In this document: positions 24,459-35,503 of the stretch, piece by piece | How positions within the stretch are numbered: position 1 is the first letter of the stretch | Layout of the letters: every line of letters starts with the position of its first letter | Source: Adineta vaga | Lineage: Eukaryota > Rotifera | Assembly: GCA_021613535.1 (NCBI GenBank) | Contig: CP075494.1 | Coordinates: 10,726,001-10,790,000 of the forward strand | Direction: 5' to 3' | Length of the DNA: 64,000 bases | Translations under genes and position numbers: made by a program | The notes under the pieces: model-generated | The model's input: the letters and a program-made list of their open reading frames with translations, nothing else | Told to the model about the DNA's origin: nothing | The model's database searches: none

Positions 24459-25661
24459 TTAATTCTCTTCATAGATCGGGATATTTTCGTTAAGATAGAC
24501 ACGTTTAAGGAATATAATCGGTTGAGGATATTCATGATTTCTCATTTCTTCCGTCATTTGAGTCATATTCATCGAAATTGTTTTTTTTTCACTAACGTCG
24601 TTAACTTCATTATCATCTTTCACATGTATTATTCGATTGTCGGAAATAGTCGATGAACAAGCTAAACAAACAAACAAATGTTTTTCTTTTGTAAAATATA
24701 GATGTCATTAAAATCACATACATGAATCAGAAGTTATTTCAATAATATCAGAAGAATTTGCTTCAGAAATTCGTCGATTCTGTGTATCTTTCAACATTGA
24801 TGTTCTAAATCAAATGTTCGTTTTTGTCTTACGTTGATAAAATAATTCACTTACATTTCATCATTATTTTGTTGATTTGTTCGTTGTAAAAATGAAGTTA
24901 GTACAAGTTGTTGATATTTTCGAAGACCAGCATTCATTTTAGTATTGATATCAATCGATGGAGGGAGTGCTGGTGATAATCGAGCTTGAGAACTAAAATA
25001 GGTACAGATATTTATTTGACTATAAAGTCTCATTCAAATATTCATAAGTTTTGATCTTATGTACAACTTTAGAATACGCACTCATTAGAACGATGCTGTT
25101 GATCGTTTGCTGCTATTGTTTGAGATGGTCCATTTGGTGAGAAGAATATTTCATCTTGACTACTACTATCCTTTTAAAAAGAAATGAAATAGAGTAGAAT
25201 TTTGTATAATATATTGAAAATACAAAGCTTACAGACGATAATAATGTCATTGAACGTTTTTTTCGATGACGTCGACGTTCATTCGACGACGACGATGATG
25301 ATGATGATGAAGATGAACTCGATCGACAACGATGTTTCGATTTTGATCGACAGTGACAATGTGATTTCGAACAGTTTTCCATAGATGGATGCATCATATA
25401 AACAACTTGTGTCTGTGGAATCGGTGTAATTAAGGAGGTTAAATGTTTTTGACATGTATTTATATTTGATAGATTTGGTAAAATTGAACATATTAAACAA
25501 CAAGTTCGTCTTGGAGATGATGGACTATTTTCATTACTGGATAAATCGGAACTACTGTCTGATTTTTCAATTGGATCAATTGTTGATGTATCAGTTTCTG
25601 ATTCATCCCATAGATCATCTGTTTTTTTCAAGCTATTTTTTAGTCTCGATGAACGATTCAT
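24459..25661 (-). CDS. Unrecognised five-exon protein, Ser-rich, about 313 aa
   Basis: Five exons join without frame conflict: 25661-25233, 25170-25082, 24992-24855, 24804-24722 and 24661-24459. The total is 942 nt, giving 313 residues. The start ATG gives MNRSSRLKNSLKKTDDLWDE. Exon 1 has an acidic Ser-rich stretch, a Cys/His cluster (RRTCCLICSILPNLSNINTC, then QKHL), a second Cys/His pair (CSKSHCHC) and a polyserine tract followed by the basic NERRRHRKKR. Exon 3 has a helical block, MNAGLRKYQQLVLTSFLQRT. No known domain was recognised. The basic patch suggests nuclear or nucleic-acid contact, but that is only a guess. It is divergent from the zinc-knuckle gene starting at 26218, with 556 bp between the start codons, so the two may share a promoter region. 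Confidence 0.7.
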
Positions 25662-26217
25662 GATTGAAATCAATTCGTTCGTATTCGAATTCGAATTCGA
25701 ACACGATCGAAGAGATAGAATAGAAGTTAGAAGTAAGTAAGTAGTCAGACGTCTAGAGAATGGTCTATTGATTTGACCATTTATCTAATTTTTCTTTTCT
25801 CTTAGCACACAAATGCATTTGAAAAAAAGGAAGGCTTTCTAACTTGTCATCATGTTTTCATTGGTTATTAGTACTTCGTCGTTATTTCTTCTTATTTACT
25901 GTTGTCTATCTTTCATTCAAATGTATGGTATTTTCTCTCACTCCCAGGCAAAGTAGATAAGAAGTGTGCTAGTCTGAAAAAGTTCATTATCCTTCATCTT
26001 CTGTTCGAGATCTTCGATAACGAATTAGATCAGTTCAAAAGATGATTTCTCCCTCTATCTATCTATCCATTCATTAGAAACGAATTAGATTAAGTAAATC
26101 ACGTGTTTAAAATACTCGACTTGATTCAAATTTACTATGAATGAGTCATTGATGTTTTTCTCTTTTTTTCTTTTGTAGATAAGAAAGGCAAGTCGTAGAA
26201 TAAGAGTAACATCAAAA
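25662..26217. promoter_or_regulatory. Shared divergent upstream region
   Basis: 556 bp between opposite-strand start codons. A palindromic GAATTCGAATTCGAA tract lies near 25686. On the plus side, a TTTTTTTCTTTTGTAG acceptor ends near 26178, indicating a 5'-UTR intron or a trans-splice site 40 bp before the zinc-knuckle ATG. No promoter element was proved. Confidence 0.4.
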
Positions 26218-27262
26218 ATGAGTTCAAGAGGCGGAAGCGTATGTTATAAATGTAATCAAGTAAGTGTGAATGAATTGAAAAGTATTTGTTGAGTAATCTT
26301 CAATATATTTTAGCCAGGCCATTTTGCTCGTGAATGTCCCGATGGTGATGGTGGCAGCGGTAAGCAACAAATGAATAAAAATGAATAAATGAATACAACT
26401 ATTTTTATGAATTTTTATTTGTTGTAGGTGGTGGCAGTCGAGGAGGATTTAGCCGAGGTTTGAAAATGGAACAAGTTTTAAAACTTCTGGCAACAAGACG
26501 TTGAATTTATTTTCTAGGTTCGTACGGTGGTGGAAGTTCGTACGGAGGACGTGGTTCATATGGTCAGTTATTAACTAAAACTAGAGTCATTTAATACTAA
26601 GAACCAAAAGAGGAGTGAATTTAAAGCTGGATTAAAGAGAAGATCGTTTTCTTTTTTTTGAAACCATTGATTTTTATATTATAAATTTTCTTTTATTTCA
26701 GGTGGAGGTCGAGGAGGATATGGCGGCGGTGGTGGTGGTGGTGGTGGTGGCGGCGGCTCATACGATAGATCAGGTGGCCGTTGGTAATAACCAAATCTAT
26801 GCATTAAGAGAGGAAGGTTCAAATTTTTTGTCTTAGTTATCGTTGTAACCAATCTGGTCATATGGCTCGTGATTGTCCATCAGATAGTAGTCAAAGTGTT
26901 TGCTATAACTGCAATCAACCTGGTTTGTTAATCGATGATTTATTATTTTAATACAAAGTTTCTTTTGATTTTTCGTTTAGGTCATATAAGTCGTGATTGT
27001 ACTGAACCACGCTCAAGCAATTTCGGTAGTGGCGGTGGTGGTGGTGGTTTCCGTGGTGGCCGTGGTACGTCTATATATAACTCCTTTTTTTTTCTTAACA
27101 ATATAATTGTTTCTTTTTTGTTTTGAAGGCGGTGGCGGTGGCGGTGGTGGTGGCGGTGGCAACTGCTATCGATGCTCTAAACCCGGTCATTTCGCACGAG
27201 ATTGTACTGAACCAGATACACGTGGTAGTTCCAATCAACAAGCTGGTGACGATGATCATTAG
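26218..27262 (+). CDS. CNBP: CCHC zinc-knuckle, glycine-rich nucleic-acid-binding protein (CNBP-like)
   Basis: Eight exons (26218-26259, 26314-26359, 26428-26457, 26518-26562, 26702-26783, 26837-26922, 26981-27064, 27129-27262) sum to 549 nt, or 182 aa. Four CX2CX4HX4C knuckles are visible: [28 protein letters not shown] (its first codons span a splice junction), [14 protein letters not shown] and [14 protein letters not shown]. Between them lie Gly/Ser/Arg-Gly segments, including RGG and a polyglycine run encoded by a GGT/GGC tract. CNBP/GIS2-type proteins bind single-stranded G-rich RNA or DNA and regulate translation. The RGG-rich linkers also recall glycine-rich zinc-knuckle proteins and the N-terminus of some Vasa helicases, but no helicase follows. 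The protein ends in an acidic DDDH tail. Confidence 0.9.
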
Positions 27263-27889
27263 ATAACGAATGAAAAAGAAAGAAAATTCTATATATTTTT
27301 AACGTATGAACAGCTTAGAAATTCCATCAAACAGCGTTTATATAAAAACAGCATATGATAGATTTTTCTCAAATTTTTTCGTTGTTTTTTTTTCCTTGTT
27401 GTTTATCTAACTAAGCATGTTTTTGATTATAATATAAAAAAAAGATGGCAAAACAACACAAGAACATATAAATTATATCATAATTCATCTCTTCTATTCT
27501 CATAGGTTTGTGTTTTTCTTTTGTTCTTTCCGTTATATGTTGTTCTTATTTTGTGTTTACTTGTTTATTGATCAGTTTTGTTCTACCATAACTGCAATTA
27601 ATGCTCTTGTATGTACAACTTTGTTGCTACATTGGACTTGAGATAACAAGAAAATTTGAAAAACATTACATACATATCTAGAGAAATTGAATAAATTAGA
27701 CTAACAAAGTATCGATCTGAAAATGATTTCTATTTGAAAACGTATGATTAAGTTGCTTTATTCTGCTTTATTGAGGATTAATTTTCTAATAGGATATCAA
27801 ATATAAAATGATATTTGAAAGCATTTGTTCTTATATTTATTTCAATGATGTAAAACAATTCTTATGAAAAGTTTCTTATTGAAATAATG
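27263..27889. other. Convergent 3' flanks
   Basis: AT-rich 3'-UTR-like sequence between the plus-strand zinc-knuckle gene and the minus-strand small peptide gene. Nothing else was recognised. Confidence 0.5.
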
Positions 27890-28135
27890 CTAATCTTTAT
27901 TCAAGAGTTTTTTTAAGAATTTCATACGATCAATGTCTGGTCTATTAATTTCATTATCACTGTAATCATTATCGTGAATATCTCGCGTAAACCAAGCATA
28001 GGCAAAATTACTTCCTGCTGATCGTTGATTTGGTCCGGCGATTGTACGAGGATGTTCATATCTAGCCAAAACCATATTTAATAGTAGAACAAGAATTGTT
28101 AATTGAACAAGTAATCGAACGGATGATGAAGTCAT
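27890..28135 (-). CDS. Small secreted peptide precursor, copy 1 of a tandem family
   Basis: Single exon, 81 aa, ATG at 28135. An N-terminal hydrophobic signal (LLVQLTILVLLLNMVLA) is followed by a short Arg-containing region and the family core FAYAWFTRDIHDND. The C-terminal end is basic and hydrophobic (MKFLKKLLNKD). There is no cysteine. The core and C-terminal ending recur in the two minus-strand genes at 29.3 and 30.1 kb. The precursor is probably processed into a secreted peptide or acts as a small secreted protein. I do not recognise it as any named neuropeptide family. Confidence 0.75.
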   Translation of the reverse strand: MTSSSVRLLVQLTILVLLLNMVLARYEHPRTIAGPNQRSAGSNFAYAWFTRDIHDNDYSDNEINRPDIDRMKFLKKLLNKD

Positions 28136-29313
28136 GTTGAGGAATGTTGTTTAATAGAATATAATGAATTTACTTGATATTACTAAGTGACAAAATATTA
28201 CCGGGATTTTATAAAGTGAAATCAAATCTAAAATAAATATGAAATATTTGCATTGACACGTCAAACGGAAATGAACCACAATTTGCCTTTTACTTGTTAA
28301 TTTAGAGATAGAAAGAAACGATCGTCGGAGGAAAAATAGAAATATGCAAATATTATAAAGCGAGATTATTGTTCATTTATTTGACTTTTCTATCTATTAA
28401 ATAGAATAGAGAACATTTCATCATAGTTAGTTCTTTGTGCAGATTGACTAACGATTAAAATATCTTAATCATGTCAACATATATATAAAAGACAAGATTA
28501 CCTTAGGCATCATATTGTTCAATAAGTTCTCTTGGTATATTTCTATTGTTTTCTGTTTCATGACTATTCTACGGTTTATATATATATATATATTGGGAGA
28601 GGGAGAGAAAAGCGACATGTTACGGTATGTTCATTTTAGAATAATAAATAAAGCATGAAAACTATGATAAAAGAAAGGTAATATTGACTCTTTTGCCGGA
28701 GAAAAGAAAACTTCTCTGTTCTTAAGTTCAAAATGATATACATAAATTTCATCAATATGATTGCTACATCTGATAGTCATTAGACTAATAAAGAAAAGTA
28801 AAATCTTTGGATTAAAACTTTTTCCATTTCTTCAAAAAGAAAATACGAACAAAACAAAACAAAACAAAACACACACACTACTTACTACATCTAAGTGCAA
28901 AATTTGAGTTAGTATTTCGAATGATTCGATACGTTTTCTATATTTTAGTAGAGTTCAGTTCAGATCTTTCTCGAACGTAGAGACATTAGATGGAGTCAGA
29001 GTATTTCTTATATTTGAATGAAAATTACCTAACTGTAGAAAAAAAAACATGACAAACTAAACCATCGATGAAATTAAATGCGACCATTTCATTTTTCTAA
29101 AATGTTTCTTCTTCTGCACTTCATCGAATTCACTTCGATCACAAGAAGGGAAGAAAAGTTATTTATGTATTATAAAATGTTTAAACAACGATTCATTCTC
29201 TTACTCACAAATAACAACCTACGGGTAATTGCTGAAATACTTTAGTTTTTCTAGATCGTTGCGAATGGACATTTATTTTATGAAAAACGTTCACATGAAA
29301 AAAAACTAGAACT
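28136..29313. other. Spacer between peptide genes 1 and 2
   Basis: About 1.2 kb without supported genes. It contains a TATATATATATATAT run near 28580 and an (AAAAC)n-type run followed by ACACACAC near 28853-28876. It presumably includes the promoter of peptide copy 1. Confidence 0.5.
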
Positions 29314-29568
29314 TCATCGATATTTGTTCAATAGAATATTTAACATATCTTTCGAAGAATATTTTTTTGAATGTTCCATTTGAGATTGAAATTCATCGAT
29401 ATTCGTATCTTCATGAATATCACGTGTAAACCATACGTAACGATTATCATGTTCGGGAGAGATCGGTCGTGTTAATTTTAAACCTTTTCGTTTCGAAGAA
29501 GTTGCTTCGGTTGATTTACATACGACGTTAAGTAATAGAATAATAAGAAGAATTTTTGCATAAATCAT
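29314..29568 (-). CDS. Small secreted peptide precursor, copy 2 of a tandem family
   Basis: 84 aa from the first ATG (29568). The frame is open further upstream to 29640, but only with a GTG codon. A clear signal peptide (MIYAKILLIILLLNVVCKS) is followed by a dibasic SSKRKGLKL segment that could be a processing site. The core DNRYVWFTRDIHEDTN comes next, and the end is MLNILLNKYR. The core differs from copy 1 at few positions and is shared with copy 3. It is single-exon, which is unusual among neighbours that have many introns. Function unknown; a secreted signalling peptide is the simplest reading. Confidence 0.78.
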   Translation of the reverse strand: MIYAKILLIILLLNVVCKSTEATSSKRKGLKLTRPISPEHDNRYVWFTRDIHEDTNIDEFQSQMEHSKKYSSKDMLNILLNKYR

Positions 29569-30078
29569 GATTAAATTAAATTCAATATATCGATCGCTAT
29601 TGTATTGATAAAGAAACGATCGCTCCTTCTTTAAATACACCTTGACAAGGATGGAAGGAGAAGGTAGTTTGTCATGTCTGTAAAAAGATCCATTGTCTAT
29701 TTATCTATTAAATAGTTGTAGAATGAACACAATGATTAAATACAACTGACTCATGAATCTCTCACCTAAGTTTCTGATTCTCCTACAGATCTCTTGATTT
29801 TAATGTTATATTGAATTCGTAATCATGAATATTTTATTTTAATAGAAGCTATCAAATACGAAGATCAATCTTGATAATGCGTAAAGTAAATATTTTCTTT
29901 CAATTAATACCCCCTCGGTTTCGATGAATCGTGATGATTGTACAATATTTAGTCAGTTCTTTAAAACCTGTACATGAACTTTCCGTAGCGTAATGAAACC
30001 ATAAGCAAATGGTTTCGACTTTTTTTTATTCAAGAAAATCTTTCAATTTACTTTTTACAAGAAAATCTTCAAATGCAA
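29569..30078. other. Spacer between peptide genes 2 and 3
   Basis: About 510 bp, AT-rich, without a coding signal. It presumably holds the promoter of peptide copy 2. Confidence 0.5.
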
Positions 30079-30339
30079 TCATTGATAATAAAGCAGTTCT
30101 TTTCGAAAGAGATATTTGAGTAAATTTCGTGTTCGATGTTTTTGTAAATGATGTTTTGTATTTCTAAAGTCACTCTGAATACTTCGAGTAATCCACACAT
30201 ATCGATTATCACAATCGGGTGCACATGACTGTATCAATTGAGAATACTTCTGTTTAGTGTAGAACAGATTTGGAAAGCCATAGGTAAAATTTAACAGAAT
30301 TAAGAAGAATAAAACTTGTTTCGAGGGCATGATTTTCAT
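30079..30339 (-). CDS. Small secreted peptide precursor, copy 3 of a tandem family
   Basis: Single exon, 86 aa from ATG 30339; an alternative ATG lies at 30330. The signal peptide is MPSKQVLFFLILLNFTYG. The core CDNRYVWITRSIQSDF is preceded by a CAPDC pair of cysteines that is absent in copies 1 and 2, so this member could form a small disulphide loop just before the core. The C-terminus is basic and hydrophobic (LLKYLFRKELLYYQ). It is the most divergent copy (WIT for WFT, RSIQ for RDIH). Function unknown. Confidence 0.72.
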   Translation of the reverse strand: MKIMPSKQVLFFLILLNFTYGFPNLFYTKQKYSQLIQSCAPDCDNRYVWITRSIQSDFRNTKHHLQKHRTRNLLKYLFRKELLYYQ

Positions 30340-33300
30340 ATGGACATACGAAGTTTAAGAGAGATGATTAGAGCTAAAAAATAGCAAAGAAAGGAATAAT
30401 CGGAAGAAATTTCGAATGAGTAAACTTACTGTTAGGAAAAGAAATCAATATGATTGAGTTCAAGAGATTTAAAAACAATTGATATATTTCTGACTCAGAA
30501 GACGTAGGATGAGAGTGGGTCTAATTTATTTCCAGAAATAGAGAAAAATATAATCGTGAATGACAAGTATGATATGAAGAAAGAATGAAAACGAAGACTC
30601 GAGAAAGGAATGCAATTAGAATACATTTGCACCGAATCTTTATAATATCCGCTTCACAAACGAAGTTTGAAATACGAAATCATAGAGATGAAAACATTTT
30701 CATAAAGATTTCAATAGAATAAAATAGAATCTTTGTTCAGATAATTATATACGAACTTAAGAAGTTCAAATTAAATCAAATAAGTAATCATTAAGGAGAA
30801 GTTATGAATAAAGGTTAGAAAAATAGCTAAAAAAGGCTTGGAGACATGATTTCCAAACATTGTTTTGGTACATCTATCGTCAACCCACATGTTAAAAGGA
30901 CATTTCTGATTAATCTTCTATTTGTATTCTAATGAAATTAGATGATTGTAAAGGTTGTCTTATTGTATAATCAATCGAATTCTAACGTTTATTTTCTTAT
31001 TCAAATAAGCAATTGTAATTGTCATTTTGTGTATATAAAAGAAAATATTGTGCCGGTTAGAATTAACAAGAAAGAAGTTCTATGAATACATTTTCAGTGC
31101 TATTGACAACCGTCGTTGACGCTTTTTTTCTTCATGTTTTCAAATGATCACAGCAATAACATATTGAGAAATCATATCTTCAATTAACAATCTTTTGATG
31201 TATTTTCTTTTTCTTTTTTTATTTATTCATTCATTAAAGAAAGAAAAACACACATTATACACAAACTGCCAAAAATCATCTCTTGCTAGGCTATAACTTG
31301 ACATTTGCCATTCTAATGATGTTTTATAGTAAACAAAATCGTACATTGGATGGCATTACGTTGAAATCAAAAGAATATCGACGAATGAGCTTCTCAAATC
31401 CATACACGGCTAAACTGTCAGATAAAAGTATTTATCCATTTATGACTGATCAGTCAACCATGTAACGATCGATGGAAGCATAAGAGATATTCAACTATAC
31501 ATGTCTTCATAAACCTACCTGTCTAGCTCGTTATAAGAAAAACGAACGACTGATACTTGTTGTGGTTATATGCCTAATGATGCTTCGAATAATCATGCGC
31601 GACAGAAGCAACGACTCGTTACTTTTCTTCTCGTTTTTTTTCAAGCTAGGAAGATATCTTTCTACCATAGTGGTGTTTAGAAGCATACATAACATGGCCT
31701 TCAAGCTTCTTTCTTCTCCTTCTCTCCTTGGTTGTAATTGCGTTTGTATCTTGTTGCTTATACGAAAGGATATCGAGGTGGTGACAAACATACGAAAAAA
31801 AAACGTACCATCAGCATACACTCCAATAAACATGCGTTGTTTTTCATCTTTCACCTTCAAACGATATTTTTTTCTCCACAGTAAAAATATCCCAAGAAGA
31901 CAATGTCGTTGATCGATACTTGTACACAAGCATCACTACTAACAAACATACATACATACATACGTACATATACAAAAAAAAAGAATCTGTTCTTAAAACG
32001 AAACGCGTACGCGAACATACATGAAGAAAGTGTTTGCATCACTCGCTTACAGCGTTCGTTTTCTCTCTATGTCTCTGTCTCTGTCTCTCCTTTTTTTTCG
32101 TGTGCACCACTCATACTAATGCAATCATTTCTCTCTATCGCTTGTCTTTTTTTTCGTAGTTTTTCATGCTCTGCATTTTTCTTTCTCATACTCACATGCT
32201 TTATGTCTATGGGAGTCTTAATTTCGTTTTTTTTGTCCTCTCTCTTTTCTCTCTTTCCGATTACATACATCGATGGCGACATTCGTACTGAGAGACAAAA
32301 TCTTAGTGTAAAAGAAAAAAAGAACATGTATGTGTGTGTGCCAACACAATCATACACAACAGTAGACAGAGAGCCTTCGAAATTTCTATGTGTATGTTTT
32401 TTTTTCTATTTTTTTCTTCTTCTTCAAGGTCAAAATACAGAGATAAGCGACAATCGACAATTATTTTATAAAGTATAATAAAATTTAACTAAGTAAATAT
32501 CAGTTTCTTAGATGAAAATATTGAGATTTTCTCTTAATAACACTCACGAATGATATGAAATCAATCATCAAGGAAGGTATCAGTTGAATAGAACGATATA
32601 GAAAAACCAATTGTCGACATCTTCTTTTTGTCGTATCGAATATCTCTATTGCTAATAATAGAAAATTGTTATATGTTGGACATAGTTTATTACTTTCGAT
32701 GAGCCGCATACCCATCATCTGATATAATCATATAGGCAAAAGAAAAGAAACATCGAATGACATTTGCATTTCCATTAGCGAGTGCATGGAACAGTCTTAA
32801 TTTTCTTGCTCATCTCGACAGCTGACAATACATATAGACAAAAGATATGTATCTAACGGATACTACTGACATACAGGCACATCATCTTTTTGCTATAATA
32901 TGAACGAGAGTATGTCTGTCTTTGTATATATACATACAAATGCATATAGAGGAATAGAGAAAGATATCTTTATACACTTCATCTTATCATTGTCAACTGT
33001 AAAAGAGAATTGTTGAGAGGTATACATATCAATAGAATATCTTTCATTGGACAGTTGCTGTTATATAGAAAAGTAATATAACTGATCGATGAAAGAATAT
33101 ATATATATATATATTACTCATCAGAAATACGACAAGTCAAAGGATATTGATTGTTAAAAATTGCTTCGTCAAACAAAGTTTATCCGTCGTTTTTTTCTCT
33201 TTCTTTTTTTCGATAGATTCGTATAACAATCAATTAAGCGAACGTTTGTTGTTTCGATATAACATCTTGTCAATTATATACAAGTCTCACATCGATATTC

Positions 33301-33448
33301 TTCTCTCTTCACACAGTGACTAGACTCCATGCAATAACACTCATTAATCATTTGATCATATGTATTCAATTAATAAAGAAAAAAAAAACTATCTGTGAGA
33401 CGACACAGTTTGTCATAGAACTTCTTTTATTTGTAATGAATAACTTTT
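30340..33448. other. 3.1-kb gene-poor region with simple repeats
   Basis: No gene could be supported. Several overlapping ORFs on both strands at 31.5-32.5 kb lack family resemblance and run through pyrimidine-rich or microsatellite sequence: (CATA)n near 31946-31968, GTCTCTGTCTCT near 32070 and (AT)n near 33097. A 60-codon frame at 31283-31465 follows an acceptor-like TCTCTTGCTAG and ends SIYPFMTDQSTM; it could be a terminal exon, but no partner exon was found. The region may be regulatory sequence or long UTR/intron. Confidence 0.4.
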
Positions 33449-33871
33449 CTACCATAATAATGATTTATTACAATCGTCTTGATCATCTATTGTTGTCGTT
33501 GTGGATTTATATGAACAACCAACTGAAGAAAAGATTAGAATTTTTATTCCACTATGTTCAATTAAAGCAAAATGTTGTGAATAGATTTGATCATGATCAA
33601 ATGAGTTTCCAGCAATAATTGAAAATTGATATTGAGAATAAGTTCGTTCAAGTTCTTCTTGTAGATAATTAATTAAATCTTGTAATGTACCAATTAAATG
33701 TGGAAATGATTGATGTGTTTCATGTGCAACATTTACTAAACGTTCAATATACGAACCAAAACCATTACCTTGACTATGTATAACATAAGCACGTGGTGGT
33801 TTTAAAACAATTTGACTAATTGTATCTGTGGATTCAGATTTTATTAGGTGATTATATGATGTCGTAAGCAT
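33449..33871 (-). CDS. Divergent LC8-type dynein light chain-like protein
   Basis: Single exon, 140 aa, ATG at 33871. The C-terminal half aligns with LC8: QYQFSIIAGNSFDHDQIYSQ and HFALIEHSGIKILIFSS correspond to the family strands around [20 protein letters not shown] and the YFYLGQVAILLFKS end. The preceding helix (LIGTLQDLINYLQEELERTY) corresponds to the second LC8 helix. The N-terminal 60 residues and the C-terminal Thr/Asp-rich tail are extra. LC8 proteins dimerise and bind short linear motifs in dynein and many other partners. Conservation is modest, so the family call is likely rather than certain. It has no intron, unlike most neighbours. Confidence 0.6.
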   Translation of the reverse strand: MLTTSYNHLIKSESTDTISQIVLKPPRAYVIHSQGNGFGSYIERLVNVAHETHQSFPHLIGTLQDLINYLQEELERTYSQYQFSIIAGNSFDHDQIYSQHFALIEHSGIKILIFSSVGCSYKSTTTTIDDQDDCNKSLLW

Positions 33872-34669
33872 GATGTCAAGTTAGTTAAAGAATAAAAGAC
33901 GACTTTAAACAAATAATGATAACATAGATATCTCTCCTATCGTTTCTTTTATATTAGAAAATGATTGCAACATGTCGAAAGATATATAGAGTGCATCGAA
34001 ATGAAAACAACAGTAGAAGCAGCTGTTGTTATTTTGAATAGTACTACTTGAATGGTACTCTCTTGTAGTCGATTTTTGATACTGTAATATGTTCATGAAT
34101 ATGTATCAAATGTACATAGCCTTATTAGATTCCTAACTAACCCTGATACGATTACAAATTCCATACTGATTAATAAAAATTTTTCCATTGATTGTATATT
34201 GATTTGTAGGAGAAAAAACCCTAATACTTTGTCTAATCAATGATCAAATATTGACTTTTGAATCTACAAGATAAATGAAGTTTTCTATATATTTCAATTG
34301 ATTATTTGACAAATTTGTATAATCCGATGGTAATAATACCGGAATACTTTTAGTGGAGAGAATACGTATGACCTTTACATTTCAATTTATTTGTTTTTAC
34401 TCAGAGTTCTATAAAATCTATTGATCTTCTTCGGGATCAATTATTTGTGTGTGTATACAGATAAGAATCTTTATCATGAACATTCTGTACTGCTGTTTAT
34501 GAATGGTTCTTCTTCGAACAAATCATATGATAAGCGATTGATGTCTTTATTTCGTTCCGTTCCATTCTTCTTTCGTTCGTTTGTTGTTTTCATTTCGACG
34601 GTCATTTCGTTTAACATTCATTTTCATCGAAGACGTGGATCGTATTAGTAGCACACGTTCAATTTGAAG
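33872..34669. other. Divergent intergenic region
   Basis: About 800 bp between the LC8-like gene (-) and the secreted protein gene (+). The small ORFs at 33905-34096 and 34421-34648 have no support. Confidence 0.45.
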
Positions 34670-35503
34670 ATGATCGTTCGATTTCTAATCATCTGTTATG
34701 TATTCACATTTCCAATTACTATTCAAGCCTTACGTCGTCGCTGTAACAACACAGGTGTTTTATTTACGGATAAAATTTTCGGTTCACCAATTATTGTTTA
34801 TGGTGAATCGATACGAAAGGCAATTTATCTCGAAACTGAAACTGAATTATTGTTCAACGTTACATTTCGTGTCGATTGTATTCTCAAAGGTGCAAAACTT
34901 GAACATCAAATTGAAATAACGAGCGCAGGTATTTCCTAAAGTTTTTAGTAATTGAAATGGCAATTTTGCTCTTTAGGTATCAAAGAAGGACGTAATGCAT
35001 GTCAATGGCTTGATCCAGGGTATTCCTATGTTGTTTTTCTTGAAAAATGTCAATCAAATATGACTCTCTATTGTCCATTTGATTATCAAGAACGTGTTGT
35101 TGATGAAATGACACATGAATTATTACAAAGAACATGTCATCTAACAGGCATTCCTCCATTACATTCAACAACCAATAATTGTCCTAATGTATCAATGCCT
35201 GAATCCTGTCCAAGTAAGCTTTTTTTTTCATTTTATCAAAAATGACTCCATTATTCATGATTGTTATTAGATGAGGAAGGTGAAATGAAAATCATACCGA
35301 AATCCAAACATATAGATGATGATGATCATAATATTAATATGAGAACATCATTTAATAATATCAATCAATTTCATTTACAGTCGAATTCTACTTCGTCAAG
35401 ATCAATCGTTGGTCAAATTGTAGATAATCCAAATAATCACAATCGTTTAACACCATTAAATTCGATTTGGATAATTCTACTTATAATTTGTATATACAAT
35501 TAA
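34670..35503 (+). CDS. Secreted, probably GPI- or C-terminally anchored Cys-rich protein (NTR-like fold possible)
   Basis: Three exons (34670-34928, 34977-35213, 35271-35503) join in phase 1 to give 242 aa. It starts with a signal peptide (MIVRFLIICYVFTFPITIQA). The middle, with FNVTFRVDCILKGAK, then ACQWLDPGYSYVVFLEKC, has the pattern of netrin/TIMP-like (NTR) domains, in which a KG turn and a G-x-x-Y-x-V-F-L strand recur; this is a weak resemblance. Seven or more cysteines are spread over the ectodomain, and N-glycosylation sequons occur (CQSNMT, NVS). The C-terminus is a short hydrophobic stretch (SIWIILLIICIYN) with no charged tail, as in GPI-anchor signals. Function not recognised. Confidence 0.7.

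Noticed and set aside
31283-31465. Possible terminal exon ending SIYPFMTDQSTM
   Set aside because: It follows an acceptor-like site, but no upstream exon or start codon could be connected; left as a note only.
31531-32478. Overlapping ORFs on both strands in the gene-poor block
   Set aside because: They cross pyrimidine tracts and microsatellites, lack splice or family support, and each overlaps another on the opposite strand.
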